From contig NZ_LNTY01000051.1 of the NCBI RefSeq assembly GCF_001559595.1, forward strand, positions 1 through 64,000: DNA of 64,000 nucleotides. The letters are read 5' to 3'. Of the stretch, positions 18,171-27,284 are shown piece by piece (the stretch's first letter is position 1; every line of letters begins with the position of its first letter). The position numbers and the translations under genes are program-made. The notes beneath the pieces are model-generated. The model did no database searches and was not told where the DNA came from. It was given only the letters and a program-made list of their open reading frames with translations. This stretch comes from Enterovibrio coralii. Its GTDB lineage: Bacteria; Pseudomonadota; Gammaproteobacteria; Enterobacterales; Vibrionaceae.

Positions 18171-18364
18171 TGTCATCACCTCATCAGCGTCTTGAGGCTG
18201 CGACTCGAGGTTAAGTATCCCCAAATTGAACATGGGTAAGTGACAGGAGCGTATAAAGTTATAAAAGGCGATATGAATTCGCTGAATTTTTTTGTCAGAC
18301 AGCCAGGTTATTTGAGCCATGTTAGGTGATACACGAGTTCAGCACGATCGAGTGGAGCAGTAGG

Positions 18365-18678
18365 ATGAGAATGTGTGAACTGATTGATAACAATTTGGTG
18401 CTGAAAGCGGATGTCGATGTGTGTCTGGCAGAAGACTTTTCTTTGGATGTGTGTTGCTATGAGAAAGGCGACCAGCTTGTTGTGTTCAGCCCTGTCACGG
18501 GTGATGTGATGGTGTGTGATAGCGCGACCAGCGTGTTCCTCTCTTTGATTGAGAAAAACCTTCCTTTAGGTGCGGCGTTGTCAGCCTGTCAGTGTGCGAC
18601 CCTGAGTACGCCCGTCGTTTGATCCACGAATTAGAGCGTATGCAGATCATCCAGCTTGCAGGGGTGCGTTGGCATTAG
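18365..18678 (+). CDS. PqqD-like protein, HPr-rel-A type (frameshifted)
   Basis: About 104 residues when one base missing near 18597 is restored. The first part reads QLVVFSPVTGDVMVCDSATSVFLSL. After the break it continues DPEYARRLIHELERMQIIQLAGVRWH, the usual end of PqqD-fold proteins. These are RiPP-recognition (RRE) domains, or chaperone-like relatives found beside HprK-related kinase systems. No maturase, kinase or precursor peptide is visible nearby, so it is an orphan. It follows the NtrC-type regulator by 195 bp and is convergent with the cheY-like gene, overlapping its stop. Start chosen at ATG 18365 behind GGAG. Confidence 0.6.
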
Positions 18679-19064
18679 GTGCCCGCTTGTCGATGCTGGT
18701 TTTGCTTTTCGATTCGTTGAAGTTGCTTTTGTAACGTTGCCCCGTTGAAGGGTTTAACCACAAAGCCATTCACACGATAGTCAATCAACTCTTGGATTTG
18801 GTTTTTATCTTGCTCGCATGACACGATGAGCACAGGAAGATGACCAATTCTCTTGTCCCTTCGTATTTCCTTGAGTAACTCTTTGCCGTCCATTTTTGGC
18901 ATGTTGAGATCAGTGATCAACAAATCGTAGGGATTTTTCTTCAGCATTTGAAAAGCCTGCCAGCCATTTGTTGCCTCTTCTAAATCGAGGTAGCCGATGC
19001 TTCTGAGCAAGTTCAACATGACGTGCCGCATTGATGTCATATCATCAACGACCAGTATTTTCAT
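18675..19064 (-). CDS. stand-alone CheY-like response regulator
   Basis: A 129-residue single receiver domain. The acidic pair D7-D8, the phospho-acceptor Asp in LLITDLNMPKMDG, S in LIVSCEQ and the lysine in VVKPFNG are all present, so phosphorylation should work. There is no output domain. No histidine kinase or chemotaxis gene is adjacent. It may talk to the flanking glycosyltransferase or to the degenerate NtrC regulator, or serve a distant kinase. Confidence 0.92.
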   Translation of the reverse strand: MKILVVDDMTSMRHVMLNLLRSIGYLDLEEATNGWQAFQMLKKNPYDLLITDLNMPKMDGKELLKEIRRDKRIGHLPVLIVSCEQDKNQIQELIDYRVNGFVVKPFNGATLQKQLQRIEKQNQHRQAGT

Positions 19065-19201
19065 GGTATCGAACGCTTCTAAATTGAGTCACATGACTAA
19101 AATATAGTCCATCAATAGCCCGTTATTTAGACAGACTCTCCAAATTCTACTGAAATGCTGGATTTATCCGCGTTCTGTGAGTGTTGTAGGTAAGTGGACG
19201 C

Positions 19202-20415
19202 TCACTCTCGCCGAGAGGTTGGTGAGGCCGCATAGCGTCTCGGGGCACTTTCATCTAGTGACGTGTGCTCTGCGTGTCGTGCCATTTCATACAGTGACAG
19301 CAAGCGGGTTTCATACTCACGCGCACAGTGTTTTTCTTGCACATAGAGCCTCGACTCGCGGCCTAAACGAAGGCGTTTCGTCATGTCAGTAAACACATCC
19401 AACAATTGGTGTTGAACGCGACAATGTCCTTTCTTATCTGTCCATTTGAGCGGGTGTTCATTTCTGCGGGCAATGGCTTTGGGGCGCACCGAAATCACGG
19501 GTGTTGCCATCGCCATAGCTCCAGTAAGAGGGCAGAACGTGTGTCTATTTCTGTAGGGATGGCCAATGCATCAATCACATTGAAAAAGGGATAGTAGTCA
19601 GAGATTTCACCTGCAAAGCGAACGTTGTTTTCAATGATATTTCTGGCTTGAATTTCGTTTCTCAACAGGGGCAAGAAGCGCGCGTTTCCTGCAATGAGCA
19701 GCACGCTATTGTGCTTAAATTCCGGCGACAGTTTACAAGCAACCGCAAACTCGTCGATCAGGTGTATCACATCTTCAATGGCGTGATGAGTAATGTCCGT
19801 GCCAACGACGAACTTATTGGTTGGTATGGCAACTGTCCCAATAAAGGAATTCGTCCTCTCTGCATCAACCTGTTGTAACGCGGGACGGAAACGTCTTGCA
19901 TTGATAGCAGGCCGAATGAGACGGCATTGTTCAGGGGCGATCTTCACCCTCTTTTTTAGCCAGACATACGTATCGCTTGATGATGAGATGAAAACGTCGG
20001 TGGAGTGCGACAGAGCTGACAAATAAAGACGTGAGAGCCAGCTTGCGTCCTTTTCAGTTTGCGCAGGTGCTAATTGATGAAGCTTTACCGAAATAGATGC
20101 TCGGTGAGCAAGCCATTGCATGGCAAGTGGCACTTCACCATAGGTATGGCAGATGTCTGGCTTAAGGATGCTGAGGATTTTCTTGCACTCGCGAAAAGAA
20201 CGCCAGCATAACGGCTTGGTATTTTTAAGCTCAATACAGCTAACACCATTGGGAAGTGTGAGTCTCTGTCCTTGATGTTTACTCAGAACCACGAGCGTGT
20301 GTTCATAGTCTTTGGACATAGAGCAAGACAGGTTGCTCAATAACTGGCGATTTAGCACATCATCCGTGTATGTACTCACGATATGGCAGATGTGCGTGGA
20401 TGAAACTGCCGACAT
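19202..20415 (-). CDS. GT4-family glycosyltransferase (frameshifted)
   Basis: About 404 residues if one base missing near 19518 is restored. As sequenced, LLLELWRWQHP replaces the expected LLLEAMAMATPVIS. The chosen start is the ATG at 20413-20415 with GGAG ten bases upstream; a longer frame to 20481 lacks an RBS. Features fit GT-B fold enzymes that use nucleotide-sugar donors: an N-terminal HIVSTY strand, IRPAINARRF and the C-terminal helix region LRLGRESRLYVQEKH. It may act in surface polysaccharide synthesis, given the regulator nearby. Acceptor unknown. Confidence 0.72.
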
Positions 20416-20576
20416 GAATTTCCACTCCAAACGCTTGACTATCCAGATACTTCGGCCAACAACACCTTGGTACGACGACATGTTCGCACAATTGCGTAAG
20501 TGGCAAATTCCGAAAAAAGAGACAAACAGGAGAGACGGGGTTCAGCAGGGATGTTTAAGGAAAGAGAGATAACGTA

Positions 20577-20596
20577 AGCCCCTAAAACTAGGGGCT
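20577..20596. terminator. hairpin downstream of the diguanylate cyclase gene
   Basis: A perfect 8-bp stem AGCCCCTA/TAGGGGCT with a 4-base loop lies 18 bp after the diguanylate cyclase stop. The T-run is weak, so termination may be partial. Confidence 0.6.
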
Positions 20597-20613
20597 ATTC
20601 GAGGGCTATGATA

Positions 20614-22458
20614 CTAGCTGCTTAGTTCTGAGACTTGGTGACGTTTTAACTCAGCACGGTTGCGTCCGGCGCGTTTTGCTTTGTACAAACACTGATCGGC
20701 CATCTCAAGCAGTTGGTTTGAATTGGTATTCTCGTCTGGGTAGCAAATGATGCCCCCGATACTGATGGTGATAATACCGCTACTACTGCTGCCTTGATGT
20801 GGGATACACAGATCGCGAACGTTTTGACAAAGCTGCCACGCGATTCGTTCCGCTTGTGCCTGATCGTTTCCGCGGATCAGTAAGGCAAATTCTTCGCCAC
20901 CAAAACGTGCCAGTGGCGCATTCCATTCTTTAGCAACCAGCCCCATCGCACGAGATACGTAAAGCAGGGCTTTATCGCCTTGCAGGTGTCCGTAGATGTC
21001 ATTGTAGGCTTTGAAATGGTCGATATCGATCATCATCACCGTCAAGGATGAATGCTCGTCGACAGCGTCATACAGTGAAGCACTCAAAAGGCGACTGAAT
21101 GGACGGCGGTTTAGCAGACGCGTTAGCTCGTCGGTTTCCGCTTCGACACGCAGGCGTTCATTGGCGAGGATCAGCTCTTCTTGCAGTTCAGTCATTGCTT
21201 GATGATCGCGCTCACGAATGGTGAGTTCACTCAACATGGTCGCGAAACGTTTGAACAGCAGTTTCTTACTGTCGTTCCACACTAACGGCTTGTCTGAGTT
21301 TGCCGCAGCAATAACCCCAAAGCTCTTGCGTCCGTCAGTCAGAGGGAAAATAGCTAAGCTGCTTATCCCTGCGTTTTCCAAAAGCTCTTTTTCCGTTTGC
21401 GCGTGGGTATCAAGAAGGTGAGTGTCCACTATCGCGACGTCTTGTGAGCTCAATAGCCAACGTTTCATCTTGTACATGTCGTTGAGCTCGACCACAGGGA
21501 GCGGAATTTGCTGTGGGTAGCTGGCGCGGTATCTCACGGTATCGTTATCAAAGGACAACCAATAGAGCTGTTCTGAGTTCAGCAACAGGCTCATTTGGTG
21601 CAGCGCAAGACGAACATCATGTTCAACATCGGCTTTATGCCACTGCAACAAGCGAAGTGATAAATCTGCCAGTAATTTGTTTGACTGACTTTGCCATTCA
21701 ATTTCGCTGGTTCTTGCATTCACTTCGTCAACGAGCAAAGACTTGTGTTGCTTGAGGGTGCGTTCTTTGAGCTTCTTTTCGATGACGTCTGCGCGGATAC
21801 GCGCATGCAATTTTTGAATAGAGCGGGCGACCTGCCCAATCTCATCTTCACTGTCGGTCAAAGCCTGAGGAATAGTCAGACGGCTGACACGGGAAAGATT
21901 GATGCTGTCCACGCTATCGACAAGTGCTCGGATACGGCTGGTGAAGGTTTTTTTCAGGACAAGCAATAAAAGAAAGGCAACAGCCAATGCTTCAAACAGG
22001 TAAATAATGCCAGCGGGAGCGGCATTCTTCATGGCGACAACCTTAATGGCACCAAGGTCGAGGTATATATCTAAATCACCAATTTCCTGCCCGTCAGTCA
22101 CCAAATCGTATTTCAAATGGTGATTAACTTCTGATTCCTTGGTGAGGTTATCCGCCCAAAACTCTTGTCCATCACGGCTGGTGAGGTGGACATTGCTGAC
22201 AAAAGGGGTGTTAGCGAGGTCTTGCAGCTGTTGAACGAGAAGATCGGTATCGTCTTTTTTCAACGAATAGGTAATAACAGATACGGCACTGGCTGTGCGT
22301 TTCTCTAATGCTTGGGTCGTCCACTCTACGGTTTGAGTGTAGTTCCGGCCTAGTTGCACGCTCACTGATACCACAGCAAACAGCAAGCTTACTCCAAGAA
22401 CCAGTACGGAAAGCCGAGTTTGTATACTCTTGTGCGACTTGAGTAATTTTTTCAACAT
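20614..22458 (-). CDS. membrane diguanylate cyclase (periplasmic sensor, HAMP-like, GAF, GGDEF)
   Basis: A 614-residue protein with an N-terminal membrane segment (about 15-35), a periplasmic region and a second membrane span (about 148-165). A HAMP-like linker, a GAF-like region (about 270-420) and a C-terminal GGDEF domain (about 450-605) follow. The active motif is GGEEF at 520-524, so it should make c-di-GMP from two GTP. The inhibitory RxxD site is absent; KEWN stands there, so product feedback is probably weak. Confidence 0.93.
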   Translation of the reverse strand: MLKKLLKSHKSIQTRLSVLVLGVSLLFAVVSVSVQLGRNYTQTVEWTTQALEKRTASAVSVITYSLKKDDTDLLVQQLQDLANTPFVSNVHLTSRDGQEFWADNLTKESEVNHHLKYDLVTDGQEIGDLDIYLDLGAIKVVAMKNAAPAGIIYLFEALAVAFLLLLVLKKTFTSRIRALVDSVDSINLSRVSRLTIPQALTDSEDEIGQVARSIQKLHARIRADVIEKKLKERTLKQHKSLLVDEVNARTSEIEWQSQSNKLLADLSLRLLQWHKADVEHDVRLALHQMSLLLNSEQLYWLSFDNDTVRYRASYPQQIPLPVVELNDMYKMKRWLLSSQDVAIVDTHLLDTHAQTEKELLENAGISSLAIFPLTDGRKSFGVIAAANSDKPLVWNDSKKLLFKRFATMLSELTIRERDHQAMTELQEELILANERLRVEAETDELTRLLNRRPFSRLLSASLYDAVDEHSSLTVMMIDIDHFKAYNDIYGHLQGDKALLYVSRAMGLVAKEWNAPLARFGGEEFALLIRGNDQAQAERIAWQLCQNVRDLCIPHQGSSSSGIITISIGGIICYPDENTNSNQLLEMADQCLYKAKRAGRNRAELKRHQVSELSS

Positions 22459-22827
22459 GTCTGGTTCGTCACTTCAATAGGATATAAACAACGTGATAAG
22501 GACTACTTACGAAACCGCTAAGTCGTCACCGATGAATATCCTATTCAATAAAACGCCTTACTAGAGTGCTTCTTCAATGAGCCTTTGTTTTACTTATTCC
22601 CAAAGCCCGATTTGTGCTTTCGTGGAATCAAAGGTCTATCTATTTCAAAGGGTGTTATTACTGCGCCGGGCAAGAATTTTATTTCTTATTCATCCCATCG
22701 ATAGCATATAGCCACATGTTACTTTAAAAAGGCCAAAAAACATTTGGAAATTGCACCAAATTGGCAAAGGAAAGTGCTGATTGCACGTATTTTCGCCAAG
22801 AATGGCAGTGCGGAGCGAGATTTAAGG
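22459..22827. other. gap between the diguanylate cyclase and a small membrane protein gene
   Basis: The 369 bp hold the diguanylate cyclase promoter. A plus-strand frame starting TTG at 22744 has no RBS and lies opposite the small-protein gene; I do not call it. Confidence 0.4.
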
Positions 22828-22995
22828 CTATTGCGAATCTTGAGTAAGGCAGATTCGATGGCTGCCTTGTGCGGTTTTTTCGCCCATATCCAAACAGGAA
22901 TTCAGGTTTGTGAATTTCTCATATTCTATTCCGAGCACAAAAGCACCAATCACTAAAACAACAACGATTATCCATCGGAAAACTTTGAGTTTCAT
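22828..22995 (-). CDS. small single-span membrane protein, 55 aa
   Basis: A 55-residue frame from ATG 22993-22995 to TAG 22828-22830, with GAGGG about ten bases before the ATG. The N-terminus FRWIIVVVLVIGAFVLGIEY forms one membrane span. The soluble tail has two cysteines (C34 and C49) that could form a disulfide in the periplasm. No family is recognised. Single-span proteins of this size often modulate larger membrane complexes, but nothing here tells which. Confidence 0.6.
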   Translation of the reverse strand: MKLKVFRWIIVVVLVIGAFVLGIEYEKFTNLNSCLDMGEKTAQGSHRICLTQDSQ

Positions 22996-23322
22996 GTAAA
23001 CTGCTTGCCCTCTCGGTGACTGAGACGAGTACAGAGGCGAAATTTATCGCGACGTTGAATAAGTATAAGCCGAGAAAGGCGATTTACCTTGATTCTTGTT
23101 GTTTCATGTTGCCGCTGACAAAGGGATGATAAGAAATTTGCTCATGCCGATTTTTCACCGTCATTCTCACTGGAGGGTTAGACCCAAATCTCATAAATAT
23201 AAAGAAACGAATGCAATAAAAACAATCAGTTATTTGCGGTCGTTTTTATGGCGGATATGAAAACAGCTTCTATACTCAGATCTCGTGTGCATCGGTTTTC
23301 GTAAGAGAAAAGAGATACGACA
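22996..23322. other. gap upstream of the 115-aa gene
   Basis: 327 bp with AT-rich sequence and no convincing coding frame on either strand. Promoters for the two flanking divergent small genes probably lie here. Confidence 0.4.
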
Positions 23323-23670
23323 TTGAAAATAAACAAACGAATCCGCAAGTTTTTTCCTTTGGACTTCTATGGAGAAGATCGGGGTTGGCGGTTTGTAATT
23401 AGAGCTCACAACACGAGTGAGGTGTTGGATGCATTGATGTGGCGCTCTTTCCTGTCTGTGCGTCGACAGGATTTCAATTTGCTTCACCTTGCTGTTGAGA
23501 CGTTCTCTTATGAGAATGACTACTCGGAAGGACGGATCGCGGAAGTCTCGGGTTCTCACGGCGCGATGATGCGAGTGAAAATGTTGGGGCCAGTGGTCAA
23601 TGTGAGTGCCTTAAACCAAGCCTACCTTGAGAAACAAGCTGCGGCACAAGCGTTGTGCTCTCTTGCTTGA
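23323..23670 (+). CDS. unknown protein, 115 aa, TTG start
   Basis: A 115-residue soluble protein that starts at a TTG behind an AAAGAGA stretch. There is no alternative ATG near the start. It opens with a basic segment (KINKRIRKFFP). No family is recognised. A strong terminator begins 15 bp after the stop, which supports a real transcription unit on this strand. The opposite-strand frame of similar length has no such support. Confidence 0.6.
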   Translation: MKINKRIRKFFPLDFYGEDRGWRFVIRAHNTSEVLDALMWRSFLSVRRQDFNLLHLAVETFSYENDYSEGRIAEVSGSHGAMMRVKMLGPVVNVSALNQAYLEKQAAAQALCSLA

Positions 23671-24124
23671 AGCTGAATACGTAACAAAAAGCCGAGCTTA
23701 GTGCTCGGCTTTTTCGTGTCTAAGATTCGCCTTTCTACACTTCTTTACGCCAACAGTGTTCTTCGCGTAAACCCATACAGTCGCTGCTTTTCTTGTTACA
23801 TTTTAGAGACACTTTGAAGGTTGGGAAACCTCAGTATTTAAAGGCTATTGATGTAATTTCGTTTTACCTCACAAAAAACGCCATTCAAATATGTAATTAA
23901 ATGTTTCCAATTGCAACAAAACAACATTTTATTAACGTGTTTAGACGTACATAACTATCAGATATATCAACAAATGCTGGTTCTTAACCTGTTGTAATAC
24001 GGTATAAATGTTGAATGAATGTGGCATTAATGTTTTTGGATTATTGCGCATGGATGTGTAAAAATAGCAACGAGTTGAACAAAATGTGTTCAGTTATTCA
24101 TTAACTTTAGTTGTTGGAGTATAA
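23671..24124. other. AT-rich gap upstream of the 122-aa membrane protein
   Basis: After the terminator at 23686-23714 the stretch is strongly AT-rich, with candidate promoter sequences such as GGTATAAAT near 24001. No coding frame is seen. Confidence 0.4.
23686..23714 (+). terminator. rho-independent terminator after the 115-aa gene
   Basis: The stem AAAAAGCCGAGC/GCTCGGCTTTTT with a 5-base loop ends in a T-run, 15 bp after the stop codon. Confidence 0.88.
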
Positions 24125-24493
24125 ATGGCCTTTTTCGTGGTTGTTTTTCTTTCTGTTGTTGGTGGTATTCTCGCGGGTGATCATTTCCATTCATTTATGG
24201 TGGGCTTCTCGCTAGCAACCATCGCTGTGGGATGTTGTTACTGGTTGAGCTTCCGTCACACGAAATACCCTCAACTGGCCCTGTTGCTGCTGATCTCTGG
24301 GTTTGCAGTGAAAATGGGGATCACCATATTTGGTGTTATGTGGAGCCTTGAGCGTGAGCTGATCACGTCTCCATTTGTGTTTGCGCTGTCGTACCTATTT
24401 TTCTCTCTGGTCTCGACGTATGCTTACTTCAAGTACCGCGAGTTTTGGAACAAGCGCATTGAAGCTGTGAAAGCGCGTCTGCAAACGACATAA
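24125..24493 (+). CDS. unknown inner-membrane protein, about four spans, 122 aa
   Basis: A 122-residue hydrophobic protein with likely spans at about 2-20, 24-42, 50-72 and 82-102, and a basic tail (NKRIEAVKARLQ) that should face the cytoplasm. RBS GTTGGAG is just ahead of the ATG. Followed by its own terminator. No family recognised. It has a 454-bp AT-rich region upstream. Confidence 0.7.
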   Translation: MAFFVVVFLSVVGGILAGDHFHSFMVGFSLATIAVGCCYWLSFRHTKYPQLALLLLISGFAVKMGITIFGVMWSLERELITSPFVFALSYLFFSLVSTYAYFKYREFWNKRIEAVKARLQTT

Positions 24494-24527
24494 CAGCTTG
24501 ACGTCTAAACGTTAACTATCGTTTTAT

Positions 24528-24553
24528 AAAGGTGGCTAGATAGCCACCTTTTT
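24528..24553 (+). terminator. rho-independent terminator
   Basis: An 11-bp stem AAAGGTGGCTA/TAGCCACCTTT with a 2-base apex and a T-run lies 35 bp after the membrane-protein stop. Confidence 0.87.
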
Positions 24554-24571
24554 TGTTTTTAGAGATTGTAC

Positions 24572-25129
24572 ATGGATAGACAAACTGCTCGACTCCTTCT
24601 GCGCCCCTTCACCGAAGAAGACCGCGAGCCCTTTGCGGCACTCAATGCCGACCCTGATGTGATGAAGCATTTTCCTGCAACCTTGAGCCATGCAGAAAGT
24701 GATGATGTGCTGCTGCGTATATCACGTAAGTGGCAAGAGTACGGCATTTCTTACTGGGCAATTCGGTTAAAAAGCACCGATGAATTTATTGGTACGGTAG
24801 GGATCAACTTCACAGACTATTTAGTTCTCGGTGAATATGTCTATGAAATTGGTTGGCGTATTTCACCCAAGCATCAACGCAAAGGCTACGCCAAGGAAGC
24901 TGCTCAAGAAGCGTTACGCATCGCGTTTGAAGAAATGAATATCGGAAAAGTGGTGTCGTTTACGGTTCTCGATAATTTGCCGTCACAAGGTGTAATGCAA
25001 AGCTTGGGGATGGAAAACACGGGCGAGCAATTCGCGCATCCGTTGATAGAAGAGAGCCATCGCTGCTCCATGCATTGTTTGTATTCACTCACTCAAGACG
25101 CTTGGCTAAATAGACAGTCCACCAGCTAA
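24572..25129 (+). CDS. GNAT acetyltransferase, RimJ/RimL-like
   Basis: A 185-residue N-acetyltransferase. It opens with DRQTARLLLRPFTEED, typical of the RimJ/RimL group. The acetyl-CoA loop is in RISPKHQRKGYAKEA. It would acetylate an amino group of a protein N-terminus or a small molecule. The start used is the ATG at 24572; a TTG six bases earlier is less likely. It is convergent with the frameshifted DUF6151 gene. Confidence 0.88.
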   Translation: MDRQTARLLLRPFTEEDREPFAALNADPDVMKHFPATLSHAESDDVLLRISRKWQEYGISYWAIRLKSTDEFIGTVGINFTDYLVLGEYVYEIGWRISPKHQRKGYAKEAAQEALRIAFEEMNIGKVVSFTVLDNLPSQGVMQSLGMENTGEQFAHPLIEESHRCSMHCLYSLTQDAWLNRQSTS

Positions 25130-25135
25130 CGGTAT

Positions 25136-25698
25136 CTAGAGTTTTTCTGGCGGCGAGACCGATTTTCCATCGCTCGTAAAAAAGGGTGTTGGGGCATTGT
25201 TGCCTTTAATCTTGTTGGTAAGCATTAACGCCATCACTTTCACAATAGAGCCAAAAGAGAACTTTGGGTGAGGATTGAGAGGCGGAGCACCGTTCGCGTA
25301 AGTTCCATGACGGCATGGGTTATCGGCCCCAATAAAGCGTCTTTATTTTCGCCATGAAGTATTGCTACGGGAAGGCCGGCAAAGGCCGTTTTGTAGCTGA
25401 TGGTATTGGCAATGGGTGTGCGGCAACACTTCGCGTAGTAACGGTAAATACCCTTGGGCTTAAGCCGGACACACTTTAGTTGGTCTGCGCCAGTTAAGAT
25501 TTTTATCTTGGCGGGCGCGACCTGAAAAACTTCCGTACCACCCCATTCATCGAGCCATTTTTCAGCGTCACCCAAATAGCGTGCATAACGTTGGCAGTCG
25601 TCGCAATAACACATCATGTGATTACCTCTCTTTGGAGAGACATCTTCCAACACACCAGTCAGGGTGCCGCATTCACAGCGTATTGTTAGCTCTGACAT
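25136..25698 (-). CDS. DUF6151/GFA-like zinc protein (frameshifted near its end)
   Basis: About 187 residues if one base missing near 25297 is restored. The frame then continues NGAPPLNPHPKFSFGS to the ending PEKL at 25136. The N-terminus has a CxC pair (RCECG) and CYCDDCQ, with CC in YAKCCRTP, suggesting a zinc site as in the glutathione-dependent formaldehyde-activating-like fold. Function is unknown. It starts nine bases after the upstream DUF482 gene with an AAAGGTGG RBS, so they form an operon. Confidence 0.72.
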
Positions 25699-25707
25699 AA
25701 ACCACCT

Positions 25708-26915
25708 TTATTCGTTGTGAGTATCGTGCGACTCGACATTTTGTCGGTAAGGTAAGTGTGCGATGGCGTCTTCAACGTATCCATCAATCAGCTTGTGCTC
25801 ACGTTGCAGATAATCTGCAATGGCTTGATGGAATCCTTGGTGTTCGAGGTAATGTGCGGAATAGGTGATCACAGGTTCGAAACCTCGAAGGAGTTTATGT
25901 TCGCCTTGTGCGCCAGCATCAAACTTCTTAAAGCCATGCTGAATACAGTAGTCGATACCGCGGTAATAACAGAGTTCAAAGTGGAGATTATCAAACTCCT
26001 GTGAGCAGCCCCAATAGCGTCCGTAGAGTGTGTCATCAGATTTGAAGTAAAGCGCGCCCGCGATGTATTGACCATTTTTTCGGGCGAGTGCCATCACCAA
26101 TGCGTCGCTCATGGTTTGGACGAGTTGATGAAACAATTCATCATTAAGATAGCCCGTGTGACCGGAGCGTTTGAGGTAAGTGTTGGTGTAAAAGCGTGCA
26201 AATAGTTGCCAATGTTCTTGAGTGATTGCGTCACCTTCGAGTATTTCCACCTCAATCTGCTGCTGTTCAATGCGCTGGCGTTCCTTACGAATGTTTTTGC
26301 GCTTTCTCGCTGTCATTTGAGCGAGGAAGTCATCAAAACAACCATAGTCTTTGTTCTGCCAGTGAAACTGCACCGCGCGACGTTCCAAGAAGCCAATTGG
26401 CTTGGTTTGAACGCACAGTGATTGCTCTGGAAAGAGAATGTGAGCACCAGAGCAGGCGGTTTGATCGACCACTGAACGCATGGCATTGGCGAGCAAGCGG
26501 TGCATTTGTTGAGCGTCCTCGCTGTCCCGACAAAGAAAACGAGGCCCTGTCGCTGGTGTGAATGGGATGGCACAAATGAGCTTGGGGTAGTATTCCAACC
26601 CTGCATCTTCATAGGCTTCGGCCCATGCCCAATCAAACACATACTCGCCATAAGGGTGCGTTTTGATGAAGCAAGGTGCGGCACCAATCAATTCGTCGCC
26701 GCGATAAACAACAAGGTATTGTGGTATCCAACCTGATTTGAGGCCGACGGCTTGTGTCTCTTCCAAGCGAGAAGAAACTCATGCCGTAGAAAGGGATAGC
26801 GAGAGTTCACCAATGCATGCCATTCATCAGCCGTAACGTCTTTAATGCTTGTAATGGTCTGACAGTGCAGTTCGTCGTCCATATTGACGTTTTCTTTGGT
26901 GTTTTCTGGCGTCAT
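25708..26915 (-). CDS. FemAB-like/DUF482 acyltransferase-fold protein (frameshifted)
   Basis: About 402 residues once one base missing near 26768 is restored, joining FLRHEFLL to LEETQAVGLKSGW. This matches the DUF482 (peptidogalycan biosynthesis/FemAB-like) family, which opens with a similar 'ALEE' segment. The fold is a double GNAT-like domain. The end has KKFDAGAQGEHKLLRGFEP, the usual conserved C-terminal block. Substrate unknown. The start is uncertain: ATG 26915 is used and ATG 26882 is also possible. Followed by the DUF6151 gene nine bases later. Confidence 0.75.
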
Positions 26916-27284
26916 GGTGAGCAACAGAGATAAAAGGTCATAGGTATAGTCAAAGAGATCGGCGAGTGAATTTCAACCTACAGAAAACAGTGTTATTCAT
27001 GAAAGCGCGAGTTGTACGTATTTGCTAGCCCTCAGGTGGTTGTAGCACTAGATGTTCATTCTGTTTACATGTGGCTAAACAGTTCATTCGTTCTGGTTGA
27101 CGATGAGAGTAGTATTAAATTCCGACATGACTGGCTTTATTACGCCTGGCTGGTTGAAAGTCTTGTCAGCCATACCATAAGATTATTAACAAGGGATTAA
27201 CACGATTTGCTGGAGGCTGTTTAGCCTCATATTCACGCCAGTTCAAAGTTGCTCTGACGTCATTTCAAGAGAAAAGGAGCGTTT
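26916..27284. other. divergent gap
   Basis: 369 bp between the DUF482 gene and the cysteine desulfurase-like gene. A 62-codon plus-strand frame with a TTG start at 27012 has no RBS and no family match, so I leave it out. No terminator seen. Confidence 0.4.

Noticed and set aside
22744-22956. 70-aa plus-strand frame with TTG start
   Set aside because: It has no RBS or recognisable family and lies opposite a better-supported small membrane protein gene.
27012-27200. 62-aa plus-strand frame
   Set aside because: TTG start without RBS, no family match, in an intergenic region that must hold promoters.
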